Of a stretch of DNA of 52,081 nt, positions 36,145 to 43,845 are shown piece by piece. This DNA is from JADJLQ01 sp040007895 (GTDB lineage: Bacteria; Bacteroidota; Bacteroidia; Chitinophagales; Saprospiraceae): contig JBDTUE010000003.1 of assembly GCA_040007895.1 (NCBI GenBank), positions 1-52,081 on the forward strand, in the 5' to 3' direction. Below the pieces are notes generated by a model, which did no database searches, had not been told where the DNA came from, and was given only the letters and a program-made list of their open reading frames with translations. Each line of letters opens with the position of its first letter. The first letter of the stretch is position 1. Both the position numbers and the translations under genes were made by a program.

Positions 36145-36660
36145 TTGTACAAGCAAGCAATTATTTATTACATCATATCTACAATAGTGGTCAATTCAAA
36201 AGCTCAGGAACTGCAAACAATTGCTAACGTGGACTTGAATAAGTACACGGGCAAATGGTATGAGATTGCATCTTATCCACAGCGTTTTCAAAAAGGTTGT
36301 ACCTGTACTACGGCGGAATATACGGCTACAGATAAAGGATACATCATTGTTGAAAACAGGTGCAATAAGGATTCAGTAAACGGCAAACAATCCTATATCA
36401 AAGGAAAGGCATTTGTTGAAAAGAACTCCGGAAATGCAAAATTAAAGGTTCAATTTTTTTGGCCATTCAGAGGGAAATACTGGATCATTGACTTGGCGGA
36501 AGATTACAGTTATGCAGTAGTAAGCCATCCAAACCAAAAATATTTGTGGATACTTTCACGAACACCAAAGATGAATGAAATCGTCTATCAGAAAATTACA
36601 AATCGGTTATTAGGAAAAGGATTTGATTTAAGTAAGCTTCAAATGACAAAGCAAATTTAA
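36145..36660 (+). CDS. Bacterial lipocalin (Blc-like)
   Basis: A 171-residue lipocalin. After a signal-like hydrophobic N-terminus ending SKAQE, the first lipocalin motif is VDLNKYTGKWYEIASYPQRF, followed by the family's YIIVENRC strand, KLKVQFFWPF, GKYWIIDLAEDYSYAVVSHP and YLWILSRTP. It should bind a lipid or other hydrophobic ligand in the periplasm and may aid envelope repair. The frame lacks an ATG: the only candidate start is TTG at 36145, with a TAG 18 bp upstream, so the start may have been lost or is rare. The stop is 6 bp from the alcohol dehydrogenase gene. Confidence 0.85.
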   Translation: MYKQAIIYYIISTIVVNSKAQELQTIANVDLNKYTGKWYEIASYPQRFQKGCTCTTAEYTATDKGYIIVENRCNKDSVNGKQSYIKGKAFVEKNSGNAKLKVQFFWPFRGKYWIIDLAEDYSYAVVSHPNQKYLWILSRTPKMNEIVYQKITNRLLGKGFDLSKLQMTKQI

Positions 36661-36666
36661 AGTGCA

Positions 36667-37713
36667 ATGAAATCTACCATGAAAGCACTTGTTTATTCAG
36701 GCTTAGGCAAAATTGAATTGAAAGATGTTCCTTCACCCAAAATTTTAAAACCTACAGATGCTATTGTAAGAGTTACCAAAACAACTATCTGCGGCACCGA
36801 TTTAGGTATCATACATGGTAAAACTCCTACCTGTTTGGCAGGCACCACATTGGGGCATGAAGGAGTTGGCATTATTGAGGAAACAGGCTCTGCAATTGTA
36901 AATTTTAAGAAAGGTGACCGTGTAATTATATCCTGTATTACATCAGATGGGACCTGTGAATATTGTAAAAAACAACTGTATTCACATTGTAAAGATGGGG
37001 GCTGGATATTAGGCCATACAATTAACGGAACGCAGGCAGAATATGTAAATATACCCCATGCCGATAACAGCCTTTATCATATACCTTCCGGGTCAGAGGA
37101 GGATGCAATGGTGATGTTAAGTGATATACTTCCAACCGGTCACGAAATAGGTGTGATCAACGGAACTGTAAAACTTGGGGATACTATTGCTATTGTTGGG
37201 GCAGGCCCCGTAGGCATGTCCGTTTTATTGACTGCACTATTTTATTCACCAGCCAAAATATATATGATTGATTTAGATGAAAACCGTTTGGAGTTAGCTA
37301 AAAAATTCGGTGCAACCGATACGATAAATACAAGTAAAGAAGATGCTGTAGAAAGGATCATGGAGGAAACAAAAGATGGCGTTGATGTTGCCATTGAAGC
37401 TGTTGGCATGGCAGTTACCTTCGATATTTGTCAGAACATTATTCGCCCGGGTGGCCATATTGCAAATATCGGAGTACACGGAAATATGGTGAATTTACAA
37501 ATTCAAAAATTGTGGATTCGGAACATTACAATTACTATGGGCCTGGTAAATACCAATACGACCCCCATGCTTTTAAAAACAGTAGCATCAGGAATATTGA
37601 AACCTGAAAAATTAATTACACATCATTTTAGATTAGGTGAAATAATAAAAGCCTATGAAGTGTTTGGTAATCCTGTGAAAGAAAAAACAATGAAAGTTAT
37701 CATTACTTCTTAG
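36667..37713 (+). CDS. Zinc-dependent alcohol dehydrogenase (MDR superfamily)
   Basis: A 348-residue medium-chain dehydrogenase. Catalytic zinc ligands C42 (TICGTDLG), H64 and E65 (GHEGVG) are present, and AIVGAGPVGMS marks the NAD(P)-binding Rossmann fold. The structural-zinc loop reads DGTCEYCKKQLYSHC: C97, C100 and C108 are kept, but the first Cys of the usual four is D94. Sulfolobus ADH uses Glu at the same place, so zinc binding may survive. It interconverts alcohols with aldehydes or ketones; the substrate is unknown. An alternative start is the ATG at 36679 (MKALVYSGLG). It probably shares a transcript with the lipocalin. Confidence 0.92.
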   Translation: MKSTMKALVYSGLGKIELKDVPSPKILKPTDAIVRVTKTTICGTDLGIIHGKTPTCLAGTTLGHEGVGIIEETGSAIVNFKKGDRVIISCITSDGTCEYCKKQLYSHCKDGGWILGHTINGTQAEYVNIPHADNSLYHIPSGSEEDAMVMLSDILPTGHEIGVINGTVKLGDTIAIVGAGPVGMSVLLTALFYSPAKIYMIDLDENRLELAKKFGATDTINTSKEDAVERIMEETKDGVDVAIEAVGMAVTFDICQNIIRPGGHIANIGVHGNMVNLQIQKLWIRNITITMGLVNTNTTPMLLKTVASGILKPEKLITHHFRLGEIIKAYEVFGNPVKEKTMKVIITS

Positions 37714-37766
37714 AGGATACTTCTTAACTTAAGTAATTTCAAAAAACGAACTCAAAAAAAGCAAGT

Positions 37767-38447
37767 ATGTGTTTTTCAACAACGGCAAGTTTTGGTGCAA
37801 GTGCAATACTGACTGTGGCAGGAGTAGCTGCCTTAAGAAATGTAGAAACTAAATCTCAGATTCCCTTTGCTGCTATCCCTGTCATTTTTGCTTTTCAGCA
37901 GTTTACCGAAGGTTTTGTTTGGCTATCGTTAACCCACCTGGAGTATAACCATTGGCAAAAAATCCCCATCACCATATTTTTAATATTGGCTCAGGCTGTA
38001 TGGCCCTTTTGGGTTCCTTATTCGTTTCTATTAATTGAAACGGATGAAAAAAGAAAAATGGCATTGAAGGTATTATTGGGCTTAGGCATAATCGTATCCT
38101 TTTTTCTTGCATACCGGGTATTGTTTTATCCGATTAGTGCATCCATCACTCCGTTGCATATTCACTACGATCTTCATTTTCCTTATGAGCCATTCAGCAT
38201 CGTAGTAAGTATATTTTATTTTTTAGCCACCATCGCTCCACCATTTCTTGCCGGTGGCAAAAGAATGACCAGTCTTGGTTTTCTCAATTTAATGTCATTT
38301 ATAGTTACTGTAGTGTTTTTTGAGAACTATGTAATTTCTGTTTGGTGCTTTTTTGGAGCATTAATAAGTTATGAGGTGTTTTTAGCTATGAGAGAGTTGA
38401 ATGTGAAACCAACGTTTCCCGTTATCACCGCAAATTCAATCTCGTAA
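37767..38447 (+). CDS. DUF6629-family multi-pass membrane protein
   Basis: A 226-residue membrane protein with about seven helices. The opening MCFSTTASFGASAILTVAG and FAFQQFTEGFVWLSL are the recognisable features of the DUF6629 family. Histidines in PLHIHYDLHFPYEP sit in an outside loop. Function is unknown. It lies 53 bp after the alcohol dehydrogenase, within the plus-strand arm of the island. Confidence 0.82.
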   Translation: MCFSTTASFGASAILTVAGVAALRNVETKSQIPFAAIPVIFAFQQFTEGFVWLSLTHLEYNHWQKIPITIFLILAQAVWPFWVPYSFLLIETDEKRKMALKVLLGLGIIVSFFLAYRVLFYPISASITPLHIHYDLHFPYEPFSIVVSIFYFLATIAPPFLAGGKRMTSLGFLNLMSFIVTVVFFENYVISVWCFFGALISYEVFLAMRELNVKPTFPVITANSIS

Positions 38448-38523
38448 AAAACAAAAGTAATGAAGGCTTTGTATAGGGAGGAGTATAAAATGAAAACAAG
38501 AGTTCAACATCAACAATAAGTTT

Positions 38524-39132
38524 ATGCCAGCGTTGATTTTATTACGACACGGTCAATCTACATGGAATCTTGAAAACAAGTTTACAGGTAATGTAGATGT
38601 GGACCTTTCCTTATTAGGTGAACAGGAGGCATGGCTGTCAAGCATACTGTTGGAGGATTACATCATTGATATCGCTTACACATCAGTATTGAAAAGGGCT
38701 GTTCATACGCTGACTATCATTTTAAATGAAATGGGCAAAAAAATTCCTATTTTTCAATCTGCTGCTTTAAACGAAAGAAATTATGGCGATCTGCAGGGCT
38801 TGAATAAAATGGAAACGGAGCATAAATATGGTGTTGATAAGGTCCTTTTATGGCGAAGAAGTTATGACATCGCACCGCCAAACGGGGAAAGCCTTAAAGA
38901 TACTTACAACAGGGTGGTTCCTTATTATAAGACAGCTATTGAGCCTCAATTAAAGACAGATAAAAACATTTTAGTTGTAGCTCATGGTAATAGTTTAAGG
39001 GCTTTAATGATGTACCTGGATGGATTTAATGCAACTGAAATTGCTGATATCAATATTGCTACCGGAATTCCAAGGGTATATGAATTTTCTCCGGAGCTAA
39101 AATTGGAAACTGCAAATTATCTTGAAGAATAA
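38524..39132 (+). CDS. gpmA: Phosphoglycerate mutase, 2,3-BPG-dependent type
   Basis: A 202-residue histidine phosphatase. LLRHGQSTWN gives the phosphorylated H9, ALNERNYGDLQG gives acid E84, and VVAHGNSLRAL gives H154. The sequence around EHKYGVDKVLLWRRSYDIAPPNGES is specific to GpmA rather than to generic histidine phosphatases. It interconverts 3- and 2-phosphoglycerate in glycolysis. The short length compared with E. coli (about 250) matches forms common in Bacteroidota. A glycolytic enzyme inside a stress island could support fermentative metabolism (inference). Confidence 0.88.
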   Translation: MPALILLRHGQSTWNLENKFTGNVDVDLSLLGEQEAWLSSILLEDYIIDIAYTSVLKRAVHTLTIILNEMGKKIPIFQSAALNERNYGDLQGLNKMETEHKYGVDKVLLWRRSYDIAPPNGESLKDTYNRVVPYYKTAIEPQLKTDKNILVVAHGNSLRALMMYLDGFNATEIADINIATGIPRVYEFSPELKLETANYLEE

Positions 39133-39137
39133 ATTGT

Positions 39138-39269
39138 CTATGCAAAGGGCACTTTTTTTGCCTGATTTTTAGCAGGTTTTTCCAGCTTTAATTCAGCCTG
39201 CATCATAAAATCTGCCCACCGGTCTTTGTTTTTGCATATTTGTACTGCTACTGATTGCTTAATTGTATA
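39138..39269 (-). pseudogene. Fragment of a VIT1/CCC1-like iron/manganese transporter
   Basis: On the minus strand a 42-codon frame reads ...ICKNKDRWADFMMQAELKLEKP and ends KKVPFA. The KDRWADFMM.AEL.LEKP string closely resembles the cytoplasmic segment of VIT1/CCC1 proteins, where (N/D)P.RWVDFMM..ELGLE is common. Membrane helices on both sides are absent, and the frame stops 5 bp past the phosphoglycerate mutase stop. It is a remnant only; the family assignment is from memory of the motif. Confidence 0.45.
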
Positions 39270-39720
39270 TCAACACCCATACCTTATTATTTGGATATTT
39301 TAAAAGCAAGGTAACAGGTCATCCGCTTGTTAAAAGAACAATTGAAATGGCTTCTATTTATAATATTTAAAAATGAAATAAATCAATTATACTTCAACAA
39401 ATGCCCCTGAAAATTTACTTACTCATCGGCGAGCAATGAATTGAAACATTTTCATAATCACTGCAACAGGTTTCTTGGATGGTAACATAAAGCAAGCAAT
39501 ACCACATTTTTTATATACTCTGTAGCTGCTCTGATCTATAGAACATGTGAATGATGCAAGTAATTTCTAGAGTTGTGTAACACTTTCCTACACAGATGCA
39601 ATGACCTTTAGCCGTAATAAAACCGTTACAAAATAAAACATATAATCAGTTTTCAATCAAGCTAAGATTTCCACTCTAAATGTGCTTAGTGCTTTTACAT
39701 GACAACCATGGCTGTATAAA
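39270..39720. other. Gene-free, degraded spacer
   Basis: Apart from the remnants on either side, these 450 bp show only short frames broken in all six phases. Nothing recognisable was read here. It is probably the remains of lost genes. Confidence 0.4.
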
Positions 39721-39880
39721 GCAGAAGTAACTTTAAAGCCAAAGACAGGGTTGTTAGGTTATGCGGAGTTATGAAATTTATTCCCAAAAAGCAGAACCCG
39801 AAAATGGAGCTAAAAACGGAATGATGATAAGCAATTGCTGAACCGATTGAAGTAAAGTTTGCTGATTCTAATGAATAAAA
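39721..39880 (+). pseudogene. Decayed copy of a BON-domain gene
   Basis: The DNA follows the first BON domain of the gene at 34.8 kb with indels. GCAGAAGTAACTTTAAAG corresponds to the G-(I/E)-VTL strand, AGCAGAACCCGAAAATGGAGC to the AEN-AAKN helix, and GATTGAAGTAAAGTTT at 39845-39860 is nearly identical to the intact gene's IEVKF codons. Several stops and frame changes prevent translation. Confidence 0.5.
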
Positions 39881-39994
39881 AAACGACACGCAAAAAGCGG
39901 CAAAATCAAAGGCAAGGAATTTGGCACAGCATTCAAAGAATTTTTTAGAAATAACTTAAAATAATAGAAATTCTATTTAAAGAAAACAGGAAAA

Positions 39995-40705
39995 ATGAAT
40001 ATGAAAATACTAATTGTATTAACCTCTCACAGTGAGTTAGGAGATACTGGCAAAAAAACCGGGTTTTGGATTGAGGAATTTGCTGCACCATACTATGTAC
40101 TTGCAGATGCCGGTGCTATCATTACGATCGCTTCGCCCGCGGGCGGTCAGCCGCCGGTAGATCCAAATAGTGAAGCTGCTGATGCCCAAACTCCCGCTAC
40201 GGAACGCTTTTATAAGGATTATGAAGCGATTGATAAAGTGGCTTACTCCTTAAAATTAAAGGACATTAATTCTGCTGATTATGATGCGGTTTTTTATCCT
40301 GGCGGACATGGGCCACTATGGGATTTGGCCAATGATGAAAACTCTATAAAATTGATTGAGGACTTTTATAACACCCAAAAACCAGTTGCTTTTGTATGTC
40401 ATGCACCTGCCGCTTTAATTAACGTAAAAGCAGAAAATGGTCACCCACTTGTTAAGGGGAAAAAAGTTACTGGGTTTTCCGATACGGAGGAAGAAGTTGT
40501 AGGATTAACTAAAGTGGTTCCATTTTTACTCGAAGATGAATTGAAAAAATTGGGAGCACACTATAGCAAAGGACCAGACTGGGCTTCATATACACAACAC
40601 GATGGATTATTAATTACCGGACAAAATCCGGCATCCTCCGAAGCTGTTGCAAAACTGCTTTTAAAAATCCTTATTGGAAAAAAAGAAGTTCATCATTCAA
40701 ATTAA
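39995..40705 (+). CDS. DJ-1/PfpI-superfamily protein (Hsp31/glyoxalase III-like)
   Basis: A 236-residue class I glutamine-amidotransferase-like protein. The nucleophile is C135 in FVCHAPAAL with the adjacent H136, and E27 in TGFWIEE supplies the conserved Glu next to it. YPGGHGPLWDL (101-111) is the oxyanion-side motif of the Hsp31-like branch. Such proteins act as glyoxalase III/deglycases or holding chaperones under carbonyl, heat or oxidative stress; which applies here is unknown. The Met at codon 3 is an alternative start. The gene is 7 bp ahead of the cupin gene. Confidence 0.9.
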   Translation: MNMKILIVLTSHSELGDTGKKTGFWIEEFAAPYYVLADAGAIITIASPAGGQPPVDPNSEAADAQTPATERFYKDYEAIDKVAYSLKLKDINSADYDAVFYPGGHGPLWDLANDENSIKLIEDFYNTQKPVAFVCHAPAALINVKAENGHPLVKGKKVTGFSDTEEEVVGLTKVVPFLLEDELKKLGAHYSKGPDWASYTQHDGLLITGQNPASSEAVAKLLLKILIGKKEVHHSN

Positions 40706-40712
40706 TATAAAA

Positions 40713-41108
40713 ATGAAAGGTTTTAAAGGTAACATTGAAAAACTCACTTTAGATAATGATAATTTTCGTAAAGTACTTTATACGGCCCATAATCTTCAGT
40801 TGGTATTGATGAGCCTTAAAGTGGGGGAAGATATTGGTGCGGAAACGCATTTGAAGAATGACCAGTTTTTTCGTTTTGAAAGCGGAGTAGGTAAATGTAT
40901 CATAGATGACAACGAATATTACGTAGGTGAAGGCGATGCGATAGTAGTACCTGCAGGCGCAAAACATAATGTGATTAACACCGGCGCCACTGCATTTAAA
41001 ATGTACACTATTTATGGTCCACCTAATCACCAGGATGGCACTTTGAGAAAAACAAAAGAAGATGCGGAAAGAAAAGACGAAGTATTTGATGGAAAGACCA
41101 CCGAGTAA
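40713..41108 (+). CDS. Small single-domain cupin
   Basis: A 131-residue cupin. Metal-site motif 1 is modified (GAETHLKNDQFFRFESG: the first His is retained as E-x-H, the Glu position is less clear), and motif 2 reads VVPAGAKHNVINTG with its His. Related proteins in Bacteroidota and Proteobacteria are generic stress-linked cupins. The start at 40713 (MKGFKGNIEKL) avoids overlapping the preceding gene by 32 bp, which the longer reading would require. Function unknown; a metal-dependent dioxygenase or isomerase fold is possible. Confidence 0.88.
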   Translation: MKGFKGNIEKLTLDNDNFRKVLYTAHNLQLVLMSLKVGEDIGAETHLKNDQFFRFESGVGKCIIDDNEYYVGEGDAIVVPAGAKHNVINTGATAFKMYTIYGPPNHQDGTLRKTKEDAERKDEVFDGKTTE

Positions 41109-41116
41109 ACAACGAT

Positions 41117-41464
41117 ATGGAAGACCTTAAACAACTGGAATTCCGTGCAGTTAATTCGAAGGAAATTATCGAAAAGCAGGTAGATTCTTTCCGGCAGCAG
41201 CATTCTTATGCAGGAACAGTCATTGGTGCCACAGCTTTGTTCATACCGTTCTTTCTAAGTAGCATAGATGGAGATATCCAAATCATTCAATCAATTTCAA
41301 CGATTCCCATCGCATTGTTTATTTGGTCTATCCTTTTATTACTTAGTATTTTCAGAACAAAACCACTCGACCAGGCATTCACCGTATCAAAATATAAAGA
41401 CTTAATAACTAAAACTTTTAAGGAGATACTGTTGTATGAAATTGAAGCCAATGTCCGGTCATAA
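41117..41464 (+). CDS. Membrane protein, N-terminal part of a probably split gene
   Basis: A 115-residue frame with a polar N-terminus and two hydrophobic helices (about 33-52 and 58-80), followed by an amphipathic segment ending LYEIEANVRS. It starts 8 bp after the cupin stop. After its TAA the same reading frame continues without another stop through five codons to an ATG, and then encodes a third membrane segment (next entry). I read this as one three-helix protein interrupted by a nonsense codon, although two genes cannot be excluded. Family not recognised. Confidence 0.6.
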   Translation: MEDLKQLEFRAVNSKEIIEKQVDSFRQQHSYAGTVIGATALFIPFFLSSIDGDIQIIQSISTIPIALFIWSILLLLSIFRTKPLDQAFTVSKYKDLITKTFKEILLYEIEANVRS

Positions 41465-41479
41465 AATATAAATGTAATC

Positions 41480-41653
41480 ATGACAGAGAAAGGAAATAAA
41501 CGGTATGCAACAGGCGTCAGAATGGACACTATTGCGTTGCTAATTTCTATTGTATTGATGATGGCAAATAAATTTATTACAATAGAAAAAGTGCCAGCGA
41601 AAGTAAAAGTAGGTATGCTTTCTAAGATAAATACTTCCGGGAGCAATTTTTAG
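41480..41653 (+). pseudogene. C-terminal remnant of the preceding membrane protein
   Basis: A 57-codon frame in phase with the previous one: MTEKGNKRYATGVRMDTIAL, a membrane helix (LLISIVLMMANKF) and a basic tail. The in-phase link across 41465-41479 and the matching topology support a single ancestral gene. It could be translated separately from its own ATG. Confidence 0.45.
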
Positions 41654-41759
41654 ACTAATTGAAATAATGAAATTTAAAACAAAAGCAATAATTAGAAACA
41701 AAAGGAATTGACTCCAAATTTACATAGAATGAAAAGAATGACAGAAAGCAAGAATAGCC

Positions 41760-41903
41760 ATGCATCATAAAGAAGAACATGTGCAGTTGTCTTACCATGT
41801 AGCAAGAACAACAGAACTAAAGCAATATGCAGAGTGTTGTATTTTGACCTACGGATTCAAGTCTGAACTTTTAAACCTATTGAAGGATGATCAATCCGGT
41901 TGA
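41760..41903 (+). CDS. Possible small soluble protein (47 aa)
   Basis: A 47-codon frame (MHHKEEHVQLSYHVARTTEL...) with a protein-like composition including two adjacent Cys residues. There is no known domain and no clear ribosome site. It may be a fragment of a lost gene. The remaining 41654-42029 sequence is otherwise empty. Confidence 0.25.
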   Translation: MHHKEEHVQLSYHVARTTELKQYAECCILTYGFKSELLNLLKDDQSG

Positions 41904-42029
41904 TAAAATTGATATTGAAACCAGGCAATAAAATGGTTGAAAATCAACAGCTGCCATTTGAAAAGCATAGCTAATTTGCAAATTTATCATTGGTTGAATA
42001 AATCATAAACTCGAAAAAAAACATTCAAG

Positions 42030-42401
42030 ATGAAAGAGAAAAAAAAGAATATTTTAAGTCCTCTTCAACAGGAAGGGAACAAAATTAAGACAACCTCTGA
42101 AGGGTATCCGTTATATCCGGCAGATGAAGATATTTATAACCAGGACGTGGAAGAAGAAAACATAAATCCTGAGGATGTATCTAAATGGAAAGAGCCAAAT
42201 CAAATGGATAACGAGGAACAGGCTAACGAAAAAGACCCGATAACTATTGGGTTTGATAAAGATAAATCTGGAGAGGATTTGGATGTACCTGGGTCAGAAC
42301 TGGATGACGACCAAGAGGCTACGGGAAGTGAAGATGAAGAAAATAATTACTACAGCATAGGGGGTGATAATCACAATGATCTGGAAGAAGACAAGGATTA
42401 A
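42030..42401 (+). CDS. Acidic, low-complexity Bacteroidota protein of unknown function
   Basis: A 123-residue soluble protein, strongly acidic. It has the recurring pieces SEGYPLYPADEDIYN (about 43-57), NPEDVSKWKEPN and a C-terminal block DLDVPGSELDDDQEATGSED followed by NNYYSIGGDNHNDLEED. This composition, probably intrinsically disordered, recurs in Bacteroidota proteins encoded beside stress genes as far as I recall. It lies 15 bp ahead of the universal stress protein gene and is likely co-transcribed. Function unknown. Confidence 0.75.
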   Translation: MKEKKKNILSPLQQEGNKIKTTSEGYPLYPADEDIYNQDVEEENINPEDVSKWKEPNQMDNEEQANEKDPITIGFDKDKSGEDLDVPGSELDDDQEATGSEDEENNYYSIGGDNHNDLEEDKD

Positions 42402-42416
42402 ATAATAAAAGAAATT

Positions 42417-42887
42417 ATGAAAAAAATATTAATTGCACTGGACTATGACCCTACCGCACAAAAAGTAGCAGAAATAGGTTTTTCATTGGGTGAAAATCAG
42501 CATGCAGAAATAACACTATTACATGTTATCGACAGCCCATCTTATTATGGCTCGACAGTATATGACCCCATCATGGGATTTGGCGGTTATACCAATTTGA
42601 ATATGTTAGCACCTGATATTATAAATGAACTAAAAAAGACGTCACTTAATTTTCTCGAAAAATCCAAACAACATCTGGGTGATGATACTATTAAAATACT
42701 GGTGAAAGAGGGGAGTGTTGAGGAATCAATTTTAGAAGCTTCTAAAGAATTGAATGCTGATATTATTGTTATGGGATCTCACAGCCGAAGGTGGCTGGAG
42801 AATATTTTAATAGGAAGCATTACGGAGTATGTTTTACACCATTCAGCTGTTCCGCTTTTTATTATTCCCACTAAAAAGCAAGGGTAG
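42417..42887 (+). CDS. Universal stress protein (UspA family)
   Basis: A 156-residue single-domain Usp. The first strand KKILIALDYDP, the central LLHVID, and ADIIVMGSHSRRWLENILIGSITEYVLHHSAVPLFII are family signatures. The ATP-binding consensus G-2x-G-9x-G-S/T is modified: the second Gly is Ser (GSHS), while the later GS is retained, so nucleotide binding may be weak. Usp proteins mark stationary-phase, hypoxia and envelope stress responses. It is the last gene of the island's plus-strand arm. Confidence 0.93.
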   Translation: MKKILIALDYDPTAQKVAEIGFSLGENQHAEITLLHVIDSPSYYGSTVYDPIMGFGGYTNLNMLAPDIINELKKTSLNFLEKSKQHLGDDTIKILVKEGSVEESILEASKELNADIIVMGSHSRRWLENILIGSITEYVLHHSAVPLFIIPTKKQG

Positions 42888-43220
42888 TTTTACGAATTAT
42901 GTTGACAATTGTACTTATTCAGAAGAAATTGACTTATAAGTATTATGCGCCCATGCGAAACATGATTTAATACCGAAAAAAGAGTTTAAAAGGATTTCCA
43001 CCGTAATTAAAAGTAAAAGTGGAAAGGAGGAGTAAGATCTTTCGATCAGAGAGGGAATTCCATTTTCTCCTTTTATTTTTCAGTTTGGTCAGTTCGGAGT
43101 GTCCCGTTTTCCTTATTTATGAACTTTGAGGGTTTTTTAGATGACCAAAATTCAAAAGCCCGTTAAACAAGTTTCCCTTATTTTTGTTCCCTTATCTATA
43201 ATCAGTCTTAATAAAAATTA
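42888..43220. other. Right-hand border of the stress island
   Basis: This 333-bp spacer separates the Usp gene from the Nfu gene. No copy of the degenerate tRNA-Gly sequence was found here. A 7-bp inverted repeat (TTTCCAC...GTGGAAA, 17-nt loop) near 43000-43030 is too weak to call. A -7-like element precedes nfu. Confidence 0.45.
43179..43186 (+). promoter_or_regulatory. Possible -7 promoter element of the nfu-suhB unit
   Basis: TATTTTTG matches TAnnTTTG 34 bp before the nfu start. No convincing TTTG lies about 19 bp upstream, so this is half of a promoter only. Confidence 0.4.
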
Positions 43221-43829
43221 ATGGAAACAGTAGTCAAAAGTCCTGTAATGCTCTATACGGAGCAGACTCCTAATCCGGAGACACTTAAATTCGTACTCAA
43301 TCGGATTATCTATAAAGGCATTGCAGACTTCAAAAATGCAGATCAGGCTTATAATTGGTCTCCATTCGCATCCGCCTTGTTTGAGTTTCCTTTCGTCAAA
43401 GGTGTGTATTTATGTAACAATTTTGTTACGATCACCAAAGAACCTCATATGGAATGGAATGATATAATGCTCGAGACCAAAGAGTATATCAAGGCATATA
43501 TTGCAGATGGAAAACCCATCATCAACGAAGGGTATCAGGAATACCTGGATCAGGTAGAAAAAGATAGCTCTCCAATCCAATACAGTGAATCAGATTCGGA
43601 GCTCGTCAAACGTATCAAAGATCTGATAGAAACCTATGTCAAACCTGCTGTAGAAATGGATGGTGGTAATATTGAATTTAAAGCATACGATCAGGGCACA
43701 GTTTATGTGATCATGCAGGGCTCCTGCAGTGGCTGTCCGTCATCGACGGTAACTCTAAAAGCAGGGATTGAAGGTATGCTCAAACGGATGATCCCGGAAG
43801 TGAAAGAAGTTGTTTCTGAAATGGGTTAA
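43221..43829 (+). CDS. Nfu-type iron-sulfur cluster carrier
   Basis: A 202-residue protein with an Nfu N-terminal domain (about 10-95, with EQTPNPETLKFVLN) and a C-terminal NifU-like domain (about 125-200) carrying the cluster-binding CSGC (C169 and C172) in MQGSCSGCPSSTVTLK. It delivers Fe-S clusters to apo-proteins in the cytoplasm. The inositol monophosphatase gene follows 16 bp later, so the two are probably one operon. Confidence 0.93.
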   Translation: METVVKSPVMLYTEQTPNPETLKFVLNRIIYKGIADFKNADQAYNWSPFASALFEFPFVKGVYLCNNFVTITKEPHMEWNDIMLETKEYIKAYIADGKPIINEGYQEYLDQVEKDSSPIQYSESDSELVKRIKDLIETYVKPAVEMDGGNIEFKAYDQGTVYVIMQGSCSGCPSSTVTLKAGIEGMLKRMIPEVKEVVSEMG

Positions 43830-43845
43830 TCCCGGATTGCATATC

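Noticed and set aside
39870..39947. 25-codon basic frame (MNKKTTRKKRQNQRQG...)
   Set aside because: Too short and embedded in decayed BON sequence; similar peptides appear in other phases of the same A-rich DNA.
41890..41904. ATCAA-TCCGG-TTGAT palindrome
   Set aside because: It is a short inverted repeat in the reverse order of an FNR/CRP box and lies at the end of a doubtful frame; probably chance.
42888..43220. Search for a direct repeat of the tRNA-Gly remnant at the right edge of the island
   Set aside because: No stretch resembling the anticodon arm or T-arm was found, so attachment-site duplication cannot be claimed.
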